Source: Psychrobacter alimentarius
GTDB lineage: Bacteria; Pseudomonadota; Gammaproteobacteria; Pseudomonadales; Moraxellaceae
Length of the DNA stretch: 64,000 nucleotides
Assembly: GCF_001606025.1 (NCBI RefSeq)
Contig: NZ_CP014945.1
Location: 186,001 to 250,000, forward strand
Direction of reading: 5' to 3'
Part shown: positions 8,635-18,063 of the stretch, one piece after another
Layout of the letters: each line of letters begins with the position of its first letter
Numbering within the stretch: position 1 is the first letter of the stretch
Translations under genes and position numbers: made by a program
Notes under the pieces: model-generated
Seen by the model: the letters and a program-made list of their open reading frames with translations, nothing else
Told to the model about the DNA's origin: nothing
Databases searched by the model: none

Positions 8635-9414
8635 TTAAGGATTGGTATCAGGTACACGTTTAACAGGGAAAGTTTGATTGATCTCCGTATTATCGATGAT
8701 GTCTGCATCTGCTTCCTCACCAACGACAACCGTACGATCCGCTCCCTCAATAGCAACTGCTGTTCCTTGTGCGGTATTCACACGGTTGATCTGATCTGAG
8801 GGCGCTATGATGACTTCTTTTACACTGTATTTAGCGGGTCGGATGACACGAGTGGTGTTAACAACGACAGGCTCCATGGTACGAGTCTCAGCAATTGCTA
8901 CTTGTGCCTCTGGCTCTTTGACTTCACTGACAATGGGAGTAGGAAATTTGTTGCCAAAGTGATTGTCACACTGCTGCATAGTCAATCGCACTGGATTGCC
9001 TGCCGCATCCATATAAACGTTGACAGGCATGTCAGCGGCGATAGGCACATATTTTCCTACCAAGGCACCTGAGACACCATAGCGTCCATTTGATTGACCG
9101 ACGCCTAAGTCACAAGCACCTGCCGCATAATCGCTCGTGGTCAAGCGGTTACTATCAACGACACTTTGAGGAATCATGACTTCTGACAAGCGCATTTTTT
9201 TGACGCTTGCTTCTCCTGCTTGGCGTTTGGGGTTTTGATAAGTATAAGGCGTATAAAACTTAGCTGAGCCATCTTTGACAGCAGTGACGCACTCTTCATA
9301 GCTATCGTAACCCACATTACCATGGCTATCCGTTACCATAGCCGCGCTCGCCGAGCTGGCAAACATGGCAAAGCCTGAACCTAATACAGCAGCCGCTAAT
9401 ATATTTAATTTCAT
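8635..9414 (-). CDS. Exported protein of unknown function
   Basis: Not recognised. 259 residues with a Sec signal peptide ending in SSASA before AMVTDSHG. The mature part starts with a short segment containing YDSYEECVTAVKDG, followed by three further regions with single Cys residues (GACDLG, QQCDNHFG), so disulfides are possible. Residues from about 180 on are Val/Thr/Glu-rich, low in complexity and without aromatic beta-barrel pattern. A periplasmic or outer-membrane-associated role is inferred only from the signal peptide. It ends 220 nt before window position 8415 has any other signal; no partner gene is adjacent. Confidence 0.7.
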   Translation of the reverse strand: MKLNILAAAVLGSGFAMFASSASAAMVTDSHGNVGYDSYEECVTAVKDGSAKFYTPYTYQNPKRQAGEASVKKMRLSEVMIPQSVVDSNRLTTSDYAAGACDLGVGQSNGRYGVSGALVGKYVPIAADMPVNVYMDAAGNPVRLTMQQCDNHFGNKFPTPIVSEVKEPEAQVAIAETRTMEPVVVNTTRVIRPAKYSVKEVIIAPSDQINRVNTAQGTAVAIEGADRTVVVGEEADADIIDNTEINQTFPVKRVPDTNP

Positions 9415-9908
9415 AATGGTTTCCTCTAAATAATAGATAAATTTTCAATGAAAAACGTCGCAGATAAAAACAGCGAAAATTTCAGAATGCCGTTTGTTAT
9501 AACGAAATTTTTTGCTGGCATTCACTATATAAAAGGCATTGATTATGTTTAAAAGAATAAATTAATTTTTGAAAATCAATACGCTCAACATTCAAATAAA
9601 CAGACAGTAGAATGCAGTTGATGCCACAACCTGTCTAATCCTACGCCATTCACTGCAATATGGCTGTGACATTAAGCAGAAGATATGTAGCATAGTGTGT
9701 TGGAAACTCAAAAATTAGCAACATCGTTTACCTGAAAATAACGTTATTATTCTTTTTTAACATTACTCAAGCAGAATCTCAGGCAATAAAAAGCCGTGCC
9801 TTATATGCAAGGCACGGCTGTGACCGTTGAAAGCTATAACCTACGATGGATTCAAAAACTCAGAAAATATAAGCGATATGAGTTTATTCATATAGCCCAG
9901 TGGCACTA
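9415..9908. other. Gene-free spacer
   Basis: 494 nt, AT-rich. It holds the promoter region of the minus-strand exported protein at its left end and a terminator hairpin at 9792-9819. No gene is seen. Confidence 0.6.
9787..9819 (-). terminator. Terminator of the saccharopine-dehydrogenase-like gene
   Basis: 11-bp perfect stem AGCCGTGCCTT / AAGGCACGGCT with a 6-nt loop. The T run follows on the minus strand, about 90 nt past the stop codon at 9909. Confidence 0.85.
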
Positions 9909-11195
9909 CTAGTCATTGATCACTTCAAAACTCAAACCTGCATGTTCTTCTAAACGGGTCAACAGTTTGTCACCCATGGCAGAAGTAGGGGTCCAAAAAC
10001 CACCACCAACATCGTCTTTGCTAATATCTTGTGCCAAACACAATGCCGCTTGTGACAACATTTGCGAGGTGCTGCCATAACCTGGATCTTTATCACCGGT
10101 CACTTTGGTCTGAATGGTATCGTTTTTAGCGGTTTGTCCAAAGAATCGAATATCAAAATAACCATCGTCTTGCTCTTCTTTAGACGGCCCAGAGCCTGAT
10201 TTGGGTAACACATGCTTGGATAAAAACTCACGGCTTGGTTTTATCATCATGGCTGTGGCAAACCCAAACAGGCCAGCACTCATGGCGTAGCTTGATAGTT
10301 GCCCTTTGACGCCATCTTTCATCCACATTGCTTCGTCGTACTTAAAGTCGCGACCATACTCATAGTCGAGTAGCTGGTTGGTACGATGAACGATACGAGT
10401 ATTGATGCTCGCCATAACAAAAGGCGCTAGCCAGCGTTTGTGCTCATCGTCATATTCTGGTTTGTTAATATTGGTTTGACGCACGCTTGGTGCTGCTTCA
10501 TCGTTATTAAGCAAATAAGGATTTGCCACTTGTTTGCGACGTGAAGGATCCTGTCCAACTTCTTCAAAAATAGTGGCCATTGAAGCAATGGTACCGCCTG
10601 ACAAACCACCTTTGGCTGCTTTTACCCTCATATGTACCACGTCACAAGCTTCGCCAAACGTTTCTTCTGCTTTGGTTTGGGTAAAGTAAACGCCCAAATC
10701 TGATGGTATCGAATCAAAGCCACAGGAGTTGACAATACGAGCGCCACTTTGCTTAGCAGCATCTTGATACTTATCCATCATGTCTTTAATAAAAATGGCT
10801 TCGCCAGTAAGGTCAACGTAGTCGGTACCATTCTCAGCACAAGATTTAATCAGAGGCTCACCATATTTCAGATAAGGGCCAACCGTTGAGATAATGACTT
10901 GGGTTTGTTTGGTCATCTCATTTAGGCTGCTTGCATCATTACTGTTTGCAATAATGATGTCGACTGGACTTTCAAGTTCAGACTGCAATTTATTGAGTTT
11001 TTCCTCATCACGACCTGCGATCGCCCAAGTGACATTCGCGCCATTCTTGTCTTTGGCGTTTGATAGAAAATTGGTTAAGTAGTGCGCGGTTATCTTGCCA
11101 ACGAAGCTGGTTGCCCCATACAGAACCACCGCATAGGGACGGTTCTCTGTCGCGGTTTCTGATGTGGTTTTTGTCGTATCCATATTGTTGCTCAT
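9909..11195 (-). CDS. Saccharopine dehydrogenase-like NAD(P)-binding protein
   Basis: Protein of about 428 residues of the saccharopine dehydrogenase/trans-acting enoyl reductase-like family. The Rossmann motif is VLYGATSFVGKIT near residue 25, followed by AGRDEEKLNKL, STVGPYLKYGEPL and the characteristic CAENGTDYVDLTGEA and NSCGFDSIPSDLG segments. Start set at 11195 because AAGGA stands 8 nt upstream and the extra 24 residues of the longer frame are not family-like. Relatives include mycobacterial Rv2449c and human SCCPDH; their substrates are mostly unknown. It is a monocistronic gene with its own terminator. Confidence 0.85.
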   Translation of the reverse strand: MSNNMDTTKTTSETATENRPYAVVLYGATSFVGKITAHYLTNFLSNAKDKNGANVTWAIAGRDEEKLNKLQSELESPVDIIIANSNDASSLNEMTKQTQVIISTVGPYLKYGEPLIKSCAENGTDYVDLTGEAIFIKDMMDKYQDAAKQSGARIVNSCGFDSIPSDLGVYFTQTKAEETFGEACDVVHMRVKAAKGGLSGGTIASMATIFEEVGQDPSRRKQVANPYLLNNDEAAPSVRQTNINKPEYDDEHKRWLAPFVMASINTRIVHRTNQLLDYEYGRDFKYDEAMWMKDGVKGQLSSYAMSAGLFGFATAMMIKPSREFLSKHVLPKSGSGPSKEEQDDGYFDIRFFGQTAKNDTIQTKVTGDKDPGYGSTSQMLSQAALCLAQDISKDDVGGGFWTPTSAMGDKLLTRLEEHAGLSFEVIND

Positions 11196-11778
11196 ATTGA
11201 CTGTCCTTATTGGTATTTTGATAAATGGAATCTGTATAAATGATGGTGTTAGTAAATACTGAGCCAAATCGTCTCTTTGAGCAATAGGTTTATTTGCTCG
11301 CTCAGTCTTACTATTGGTATTTATATCTATTACTGCTTAGATTTTTAGCGCCGATGTTTTAGATAATAAATATTTAGCGGAATGTATGTAGTTATAAAAA
11401 TGCTTTATTTATCCTTAATATTTATAGCAAATTATAAAATGAAGGCATTTATTATCTAGTGTCATTCACCATCGAGACACATAAGTCATATAAAGAGGGA
11501 CAAACGCGTCATAATAATAAGGTTTGCTACAAAGATTACATAAGTTATCGCTATCATTACTAAAGTGAACGTTTTTTTTAATTGGATATTGCTACTCTAT
11601 AATCGTAAACGGTTAGAAAGCATACTAAAAAAATAAGAAGTAATTTAAAGGAAGGTTAGGGGAATTAAAGCAAATATTGGTAGTGACTTTTTAGTATAAG
11701 TCATTCAGTTTGAATCTACTGTATCTACTGTATATGTTTACCTATTCGATCTTTCAACAATAATTTGAGGAGAATATT
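11196..11778. other. Gene-free AT-rich spacer
   Basis: 583 nt between divergent genes. A TATAAT at 11598-11603 could be a -10 element for the DUF1328 gene, but no matching -35 was found. No other gene is supported. Confidence 0.5.
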
Positions 11779-11934
11779 ATGTTTCGCTGGGCTATAATTT
11801 TTGCAGTGGTTGCGTTGATAGCAAGTTTATTAGGTTTCGGCGGTGTTGCTGGACTATCTGCTAATTTGGCATATATTTTCTTAGCAGTTGCTGTCATTTT
11901 GTTCATCGTTGCGTTTGTCGGTCGCAAGATGTAA
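11779..11934 (+). CDS. DUF1328 (YtjA-type) small membrane protein
   Basis: 51-residue protein, [20 protein letters not shown] at the start and a VGRKM end. It has two predicted membrane helices (about 4-23 and 29-48) linked by [11 protein letters not shown], the hallmark of the DUF1328/YtjA family of small inner-membrane proteins, often stress-induced in other gammaproteobacteria. The GAGGAG sequence at 11767-11772 gives a good ribosome binding site. A strong terminator follows. It stands alone, with no operon partner. The exact function is unknown. Confidence 0.9.
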   Translation: MFRWAIIFAVVALIASLLGFGGVAGLSANLAYIFLAVAVILFIVAFVGRKM

Positions 11935-11957
11935 TACTAAGTTTGATTGGTTTAGAT

Positions 11958-11985
11958 AAAAAGTCCTCAATTGAGGACTTTTTTT
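11958..11985. terminator. Terminator of DUF1328 gene
   Basis: AAGTCCTCAA / TTGAGGACTT perfect stem with A run before and T run after. It lies between convergent genes and can serve the phhB side as well. Confidence 0.9.
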
Positions 11986-12046
11986 ATGCGTATCATAAAA
12001 CTTATTGCGCTATAGATAGATGGTTAACCAAAAAATGCATAATTAA

Positions 12047-12340
12047 CTAAAACCGTTTTGGTTGAATAATGTGCTCCATACGTTTTGCTAGACGAATATC
12101 CAAACTTGAGATACCGCCAGTATCATGTGTGGTCAAACGAACTTTAACCACATTATAAACATTGTGCCATTCAGGGTGATGCTCTAGCGCTTCAGCATGA
12201 AAAGCAGCTTGATTCATAAAGCTCATGGCTTCGATGAAATCGCCAAAGTGATAACTTTTGACGATACTATTGCCATCACGCTGCCAGCCTGCTAGGTCTT
12301 CTAGCTGCAAATCGATTTGCTTGTCAGATAAACTGCTCAT
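12047..12340 (-). CDS. phhB: Pterin-4a-carbinolamine dehydratase
   Basis: 97-residue PCD/DCoH protein. The family signature [13 protein letters not shown] carries the catalytic His pair, and [17 protein letters not shown] matches the conserved C-terminal half. It dehydrates 4a-hydroxytetrahydrobiopterin during phenylalanine hydroxylation. No phenylalanine hydroxylase gene is adjacent in the window, so its partner is either elsewhere or the protein serves another pterin enzyme. The next gene upstream on the same strand is a small GNAT protein, 113 nt away. Confidence 0.92.
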   Translation of the reverse strand: MSSLSDKQIDLQLEDLAGWQRDGNSIVKSYHFGDFIEAMSFMNQAAFHAEALEHHPEWHNVYNVVKVRLTTHDTGGISSLDIRLAKRMEHIIQPKRF

Positions 12341-12453
12341 ATTAATAACCTTATTATTATGTGGGGTTGGTTTATTAAAGTTATATGGATGACAAAATAG
12401 GCCGTAAGATTTTAATGCCTTTATGATTGTCTCTATGGTGAATGACGATCAAA

Positions 12454-12747
12454 CTATAGTAAGTCCTGATATTCTGGATGTTTGCTGATGTACGCGGATA
12501 CAAACGAGCATTGGGGTACCACTTTTTTATCATTTTCACGCGCATAATCTAAAGCTTGTTTTACCAATGCAGAGCCAATACCGCGTCCGCCCAAGGCTTG
12601 CGGTACAATGGTATGGTCATAAACAAGGGCATCGCCACGTTCTTGATAGCTGATGTAACCCGTTTGATTGTCGATAGAAGTCTCAAAACGGTTTGCTGAT
12701 TGATTATGGATAATCTCTGGTGTTGGATCAGACATTTGGTTGCTCAT
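12454..12747 (-). CDS. YidJ/YjdJ-type small GNAT acetyltransferase
   Basis: 97-residue protein of the short GCN5-like family found in bacteria and as NATD1 in animals. It shows YDHTIVPQALGGRGIGSALV, where GGRGIGSALV is the acetyl-CoA pyrophosphate loop, then VPQCSFVSAYISKHPEYQDLL, the typical Cys-containing C-terminal signature. It lacks the first beta strands of full GNAT proteins, as normal for this family. Substrate unknown. Confidence 0.88.
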   Translation of the reverse strand: MSNQMSDPTPEIIHNQSANRFETSIDNQTGYISYQERGDALVYDHTIVPQALGGRGIGSALVKQALDYARENDKKVVPQCSFVSAYISKHPEYQDLL

Positions 12748-12804
12748 AGTGATGCTCCAATATTGAATATTATTATCGAATTTTTAGTATTTATTCAGTG
12801 TCAT

Positions 12805-12862
12805 ACATGGCATTTTGATAATTTTCTATTACTCATTAGTGAATAGTCAAAAAATGCCATGT
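12805..12862. repeat. Inverted repeat, 12-bp arms
   Basis: ACATGGCATTTT at 12805-12816 and its exact complement at 12851-12862, with a 34-nt AT-rich centre. It lies upstream of the minus-strand GNAT gene. No T tract follows either arm. Confidence 0.55.
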
Positions 12863-13017
12863 TATAGATCCAATTATGGATGAATGGCGTACAATTATCT
12901 AGGAACTTACCGTAAATCTAGATAGTATGAATGTTAATATATTTACGTGTGCCCCTACCTAAAAAAGTGGCATTGGCTACTGATGTGCTCGATCACAGCA
13001 TCGTTTTTCACAATATA

Positions 13018-14454
13018 TTATTTTGCATACGCCAAAGTATGACGAAGGGTAGGTGGCAAGAATCGGCTCCAACTACCCAAACGGTGCTCACTCTTATCAA
13101 TATTGTCAGCAGCAGTATCTGCTTTAGCCAACGATTGCGTATAAGCGTGGTACTCTTCGGTGGTGGGCTGGCTAAAGTGATGAATGCGCCTTAATACTTG
13201 CCATAATTGCTGGCTAAAGCGACCCGTATTGTATTCCAGATTGTATTTTTGACACAGTGCTTGCACTTGCGGCGCAATGCCAGCATAGCGGCTGGCGGGC
13301 ATATCAGGAAAAATATGGTGCTCAATCTGATGGGATAAATTGCCTGTTAAAATGTGAAACCACTTGCTGCCTTTGATATTACTAGAGCCAAGGATTTGTC
13401 GTACATACCAATCGCCTTTGCTCTCATTGGCATCAATATGCGTATAAATATGTGCCTGCTCAGTGAAATGTCCACAAAAAATCACAGCCCATGTCCACAG
13501 ATTGCGGGCAACATTGGCAGTGGCAGTGCCGCTCAAGGTAGTCAATGCACTACGACCACCGAGTGTCAATCCAATCGCAGTTGGCAAGACGACGTAATCT
13601 TTTGCCAATTGTCTTGCGATTTTGGCAAGTAAGGCCCGTGTTTTTTGTTGCATCGTTTGGTGCAACTCGGTAGAGTCGGCATATTCTTCAACGCTGATTT
13701 GAATGTCATGAAAAGCAACTGCCCATTCAAAACCCAGTGCTAAGACAGCTGTTTTGAACAGATTGTTACGGTCACTTGGCGTCCAAGTCTGCTCTTCAGT
13801 AATCCGAATAAGGTGGTAGCCTACGTCGTGATCGAGACCAAAAATATTGGTAAAGGTATGATGTAAGTAATTGTGCGAATGCTGCCATAATGGCGCAGGG
13901 CAAACATTGTCCCAATCGAATTTTTGGCTATTAAGGTGCGGATGCTGCATCCAGTCATATTGGCCATGCATGACATTATGGCCAAGCTCCATATTGTTCA
14001 CTATTTTGCTAAAACTGAGTAGGGCGGTCCCCAATAACCAAGTGCCACCTTGATAGCGCTTCGATGACAATCGGCCTGCCACTGCGAGCAGTCCGCGACC
14101 AGCCATCTCGCTACAGGCGACTGCGGCATAAATTCGTTGTATGTAACGCGCTTCGTCACTCCCAAGCGACGCCATTACCTCTTGATACAGTGCGTTTAAC
14201 TCTTCGCCGAGTGCTTCGGTCTGAGCCTTTGTTAAAGGGTTGCCTGTCAGTATTGGATAATGTCCAGACTGTGGCTGCCTGTTAGCATGACTATTGTCAT
14301 AATGATGGCTCTCATCCATCGCTACGTTCTCTTTTTTAGGCATACTATGAGTTTTCTCTGATGCTAAAGGCTGAGACGTCTCCAACTGTCCTTCATTTGA
14401 AAGAGGCAAATAGGGTACAGCTGATTGAGCTTTGGTAATCGGTAGTAAGCGCAT
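13018..14454 (-). CDS. Membrane fatty acid desaturase
   Basis: 478-residue desaturase of the FA_desaturase (PF00487) type. The three histidine boxes are complete: HNVMH at 159-163, HNYLHH at 194-199 and QIEHH near 375-379. The third box with Gln in front is typical of front-end or acyl-lipid/acyl-CoA desaturases. The first 60 residues are polar and unconserved. AAGGATC stands just upstream of the ATG at 14454. The gene lies 190 nt after a flavin/iron-sulfur reductase gene on the same strand, its probable electron donor. A role in cold adaptation of membrane lipids is plausible for this lineage but is inference. Confidence 0.9.
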   Translation of the reverse strand: MRLLPITKAQSAVPYLPLSNEGQLETSQPLASEKTHSMPKKENVAMDESHHYDNSHANRQPQSGHYPILTGNPLTKAQTEALGEELNALYQEVMASLGSDEARYIQRIYAAVACSEMAGRGLLAVAGRLSSKRYQGGTWLLGTALLSFSKIVNNMELGHNVMHGQYDWMQHPHLNSQKFDWDNVCPAPLWQHSHNYLHHTFTNIFGLDHDVGYHLIRITEEQTWTPSDRNNLFKTAVLALGFEWAVAFHDIQISVEEYADSTELHQTMQQKTRALLAKIARQLAKDYVVLPTAIGLTLGGRSALTTLSGTATANVARNLWTWAVIFCGHFTEQAHIYTHIDANESKGDWYVRQILGSSNIKGSKWFHILTGNLSHQIEHHIFPDMPASRYAGIAPQVQALCQKYNLEYNTGRFSQQLWQVLRRIHHFSQPTTEEYHAYTQSLAKADTAADNIDKSEHRLGSWSRFLPPTLRHTLAYAK

Positions 14455-14644
14455 AAATGATCCTTAGTCCAAACCATCCAACTTATGGGTATTGGGTTCG
14501 GTTCAATGTAGTGAGTTGACTAACGCATAATAAAAAGCATAAAAGCAGGTTAATAAAAAAATTAGGCTAGTCCGTCATTAACAGACGTTCGCTTAAAAAC
14601 TTTCAATGATAGACAGTGACACATATCAAGCGGTTATGGTGTTG

Positions 14645-15835
14645 TTACACATCTAGCACCACATCCGTTACCGCAACATTGATACAGGTTTGAATGAATT
14701 CATTACCATCGTGGCTTAGCTTGCCTGTTTGGATATTTTTGACCACGCCGCTGATTTTATGACAACGGCACAATTGGCAAATACCTTGGCGGCAACCATG
14801 AGTTAGGCGGATGCCTGCTTTTTCGGCGGCAGCCAATAGGGTGGTATCACTACTAAACTGTCGTTGCCGTGCTCGTAAATAGACCGTCTGTGGCGGTGCT
14901 GTCGATTCTTTATTGAGGGTTGGCTCATGGGTTGCATCAAAAAAGTTGGTGCCGAAGCTTTCTACAATGATGTTATCACGCAGCGATTTCCCATCGGGTA
15001 AGGTGATCTGGGCAGCGGCGTTATATAAACTCGTTAACAAGGCGCGCGAACCGCAAGCGAATATCTGTGTTTCTGCCAATGAGAGGTCGAGTGTTAATAA
15101 ACTGTCGGCAGTTAGATGCCGCGTACCTGCTAAATAAGTACTAGCGTCTGCTGTATCAATCAAATGATAAGTAAACTCTGGGTAGGCGGTTGCCAGCTGT
15201 TGCCATTGGCTTTGGAGTAGAATGGTGCGATTATAATGCAATAGAATGACGTGGTGGCCATTGTGCAATGCCTCAGTGATGAGACCCAGCATTGGCGTGA
15301 TACCGCTGCCACTAGCAATAAATAATAATGGTGCTAATTGATTGTGTTCTGTCTCTTTGACCAATGATGCTTGTGCCAAGGTAAAAGAGCCTGTTGGTAC
15401 GCTGCTTTGAAGGGTTGTGCCGATTGGCATACGTTTGGTCAAATAATCCGACACCAACCCTTGCGGTTTGATCGCGACAGTGACAGTGTGACGCAGTGGA
15501 TTTTTACTGGTTTTAGCCTTGGTGCTGTCATCAATCCACCAAAGTGGGTGCTCTGGCAAGCCCACTAGCGAGTAACTGCGCTGATGAAAAATTCCTGCAA
15601 GGGCAACGCTCACATTGAGGTATTGTCCACCCTGCCAGCCCTCTTGTGTGCGGAGTGCTTGCTGTCTAAAAGCGCGATTGGTCTCAAATCGTAGCGCGAT
15701 TAAATCATCACTCAGCCGATGCCGTGCTAATAGTCGTATCTTGGGCATACTCAATGACCAAAACGGATGCAAACGTGATTCAATAAAATCAACGAAAGCA
15801 CCTTGAACCCATTCAGGACGGTAGCCGGTGGCCAT
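14645..15835 (-). CDS. Ferredoxin-NAD(P)H reductase with C-terminal 2Fe-2S domain
   Basis: 396-residue electron-transfer protein of the phthalate-dioxygenase-reductase style. FAD-binding motif RSYS (in QRSYSLVGLP), NAD(P)-binding GSGITPMLGL near residue 175, and a plant-type 2Fe-2S domain at the C-terminus with GCRQGICQLCRCH and a final Cys in FIQTCINVAV. Partners of this architecture pass electrons from NADPH to the neighbouring desaturase, as in the Pseudomonas DesC/DesB pair. The gene precedes the desaturase by 190 nt. Unlike Pseudomonas, no TetR-type DesT gene is found next to it. Confidence 0.9.
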   Translation of the reverse strand: MATGYRPEWVQGAFVDFIESRLHPFWSLSMPKIRLLARHRLSDDLIALRFETNRAFRQQALRTQEGWQGGQYLNVSVALAGIFHQRSYSLVGLPEHPLWWIDDSTKAKTSKNPLRHTVTVAIKPQGLVSDYLTKRMPIGTTLQSSVPTGSFTLAQASLVKETEHNQLAPLLFIASGSGITPMLGLITEALHNGHHVILLHYNRTILLQSQWQQLATAYPEFTYHLIDTADASTYLAGTRHLTADSLLTLDLSLAETQIFACGSRALLTSLYNAAAQITLPDGKSLRDNIIVESFGTNFFDATHEPTLNKESTAPPQTVYLRARQRQFSSDTTLLAAAEKAGIRLTHGCRQGICQLCRCHKISGVVKNIQTGKLSHDGNEFIQTCINVAVTDVVLDV

Positions 15836-16309
15836 AAAACTCTTACCTTTGTGATGATTGTGAATGACGTGCTCAGTGTCCTATCAGTCTTTGAGCATCT
15901 TTACTGTTTCTAAGCTAAGTCTAACTGAGACGAACATGCGAAAACTGCTTGATACTAATGTTTTTTTATTAAGACATGCTAACATTCTAACGGCTATTGG
16001 TTAAACTATCGAAAGGTTTAATGATTTTTTTTGTGCAATTTATAAAGCCGTTTACAACAGCTTGGTGACTTGTATTGCTCAGTTAACCCAGCTTATTTCT
16101 AATTTTATAGCAGTGACCAGATAGAAATGACAGCGCTTTGCGACAAAAGGGGTAAAACACGTGTTAAAACAACCTCTCAGCTTGCAGGGTATGCGTCACA
16201 ATGCGATAATGACTTATAATTTGTAACCCTGATTTTGAGGTGCAGCGTGCTTGGCATCATGGCTGAGTATGATTCGCTTGCCTCTTCTATGCAGTCTATC
16301 GGAGTGTTA
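15836..16309. other. Divergent spacer reductase / ettA
   Basis: 474 nt without a convincing gene. The in-frame upstream extension of ettA from 16235 is not family-like and is not counted as coding. Confidence 0.6.
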
Positions 16310-17971
16310 ATGGCTCAATATATCTACACGATGAACAACGTGTCAAAACTTGTTCCCCCTAAACGTGAAATTCTCAAAAATATTAACCTGTCGTTTTTCC
16401 CTGGTGCCAAGATTGGTGTCTTAGGTATCAATGGTTCTGGTAAATCAACTTTGCTCCGTATTATGGCGGGTGTAGATACTGAGTTTAGCGGCGAAGCACG
16501 TGCGCAAGCAGGTACGAAAGTCGGTTATCTGCCGCAGGAACCACAGCTTGACGACAGCAAAGATGTCCGTGGTAACGTCGAAGACGGTATGCGCGAAGCA
16601 TTAGATGCGCTGGCACGTTTAGATGCCATTTATGCAGAATATGCAGAGCCTGATGCCGATTTTGATAAGCTTGCAGAAGAGCAAGGCAAAATGGAAGACA
16701 TCATTCAAGCATGGGATGCGCATAACCTAAACACGCAGCTAGAAAAAGCCGCTGATGCGCTACGACTGCCACCATGGGATGCGGATGTAAGCAAACTGTC
16801 AGGTGGTGAAAAACGCCGCGTGGCATTGTGTCGTTTGCTGCTATCACGTCCTGATATGCTATTACTTGACGAACCGACCAACCATTTGGACGCTGAATCT
16901 GTCGCATGGCTTGAGCAGTTCTTACAGAACTATAGTGGTACGATTGTGGCCATTACCCATGACCGTTATTTCTTGGACAACGTTGCTCAGTGGATTTTGG
17001 AGCTTGACCGTGGCCATGGCTATCCGTATGAAGGTAACTATACTGAGTGGCTAGAGCAAAAGAACAACCGACTTGAGCAGCAAAACAAGCAAGAAGAATC
17101 ATTTGCTAAAGCACTGAAAAAAGAGCTTGAGTGGATTCGCAAAAACCAAAAAGGCCAACAAGCCAAGTCTAAGTCTCGTGTCCAGCGTTTTGAAGAGTTG
17201 AACTCAACCGAATTCCAAAAACGTAATGAGACGTCTGAGATTTATATTCCACCTGGTCCACGTCTAGGTAATAAAGTCATTGAAGTGAATGACATCTCCA
17301 AATCATTTGGTGATCGCTTACTTTATAAAGACTTAAGCTTTAACGTACCAGCGGGTGCGATTGTTGGTATTATTGGTCCCAATGGTGCTGGTAAAACCAC
17401 GCTATTTAACATGATTACCGAGCGCGACAAACCAGATACTGGCTCAGTTGACTTGGGCGAGAGTGTCAAAGTGGCTTATGTCGGTCAGGTGCGTGACAAT
17501 CTAGATGACAATAAAACCGTGTGGGAAGAAGTTTCTGACGGCCTTGATATCATTACCGTGGGCGACTACACCACGCCAAGCCGTGCCTATATTGGTCGCT
17601 TTAACTTCAAAGGTTCAGATCAGCAAAAGCACGTTGGTCAACTATCAGGTGGTGAACGTAACCGTCTGCAACTGGCGAAGACACTGAAACAAGGCGCAAA
17701 CGTACTGCTGCTCGATGAACCCTCAAACGATTTGGACATCGAAACCTTACGTGCCCTAGAAGATGCAATTCAAGTATTCCCAGGCACGGTTATGGTGGTC
17801 TCGCATGATCGCTGGTTCCTTGACCGTATTGCGACGCATATTTTGGCATTTGAAGATGAAGGCCCAGTATGGTTCGATGGGAATTACACTGAATTTGAAG
17901 CGTATCGCAAAAAGACCATGGGTGATGACGCCAGTCCTAAGCGCATGAAATATAAAAAGATTTCTACCTAG
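16310..17971 (+). CDS. ettA: EttA, energy-dependent translational throttle ABC-F ATPase
   Basis: ABC-F protein of 553 residues, the length of E. coli EttA. It starts MAQYIYTMNNVSKLVPPKRE as in that family. Two nucleotide-binding domains are complete: Walker A GINGSGKST and GPNGAGKTT, signatures LSGGEKRR and LSGGERNR, Walker B LLLDEPTNHLD and LLLDEPSNDLD. The linker between them carries the charged arm that contacts the ribosomal E site. EttA gates the first steps of elongation according to the ATP/ADP ratio. The start at 16310 has GGAG six nt upstream. A strong terminator separates it from plsB. Confidence 0.95.
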   Translation: MAQYIYTMNNVSKLVPPKREILKNINLSFFPGAKIGVLGINGSGKSTLLRIMAGVDTEFSGEARAQAGTKVGYLPQEPQLDDSKDVRGNVEDGMREALDALARLDAIYAEYAEPDADFDKLAEEQGKMEDIIQAWDAHNLNTQLEKAADALRLPPWDADVSKLSGGEKRRVALCRLLLSRPDMLLLDEPTNHLDAESVAWLEQFLQNYSGTIVAITHDRYFLDNVAQWILELDRGHGYPYEGNYTEWLEQKNNRLEQQNKQEESFAKALKKELEWIRKNQKGQQAKSKSRVQRFEELNSTEFQKRNETSEIYIPPGPRLGNKVIEVNDISKSFGDRLLYKDLSFNVPAGAIVGIIGPNGAGKTTLFNMITERDKPDTGSVDLGESVKVAYVGQVRDNLDDNKTVWEEVSDGLDIITVGDYTTPSRAYIGRFNFKGSDQQKHVGQLSGGERNRLQLAKTLKQGANVLLLDEPSNDLDIETLRALEDAIQVFPGTVMVVSHDRWFLDRIATHILAFEDEGPVWFDGNYTEFEAYRKKTMGDDASPKRMKYKKIST

Positions 17972-18004
17972 GAGTTTGGCCTTAACAGCTTAATTCTTAA
18001 GTAA

Positions 18005-18039
18005 TAAAAAAGACCTCTAATGATTAGAGGTCTTTTTTT
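18005..18039. terminator. Bidirectional terminator ettA / plsB
   Basis: AGACCTCTAA / TTAGAGGTCT perfect stem with 3-nt loop, A run before and T run after, between converging genes. Confidence 0.92.
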
Positions 18040-18063
18040 GTGCTGGATTTAATTGGCTATTTA

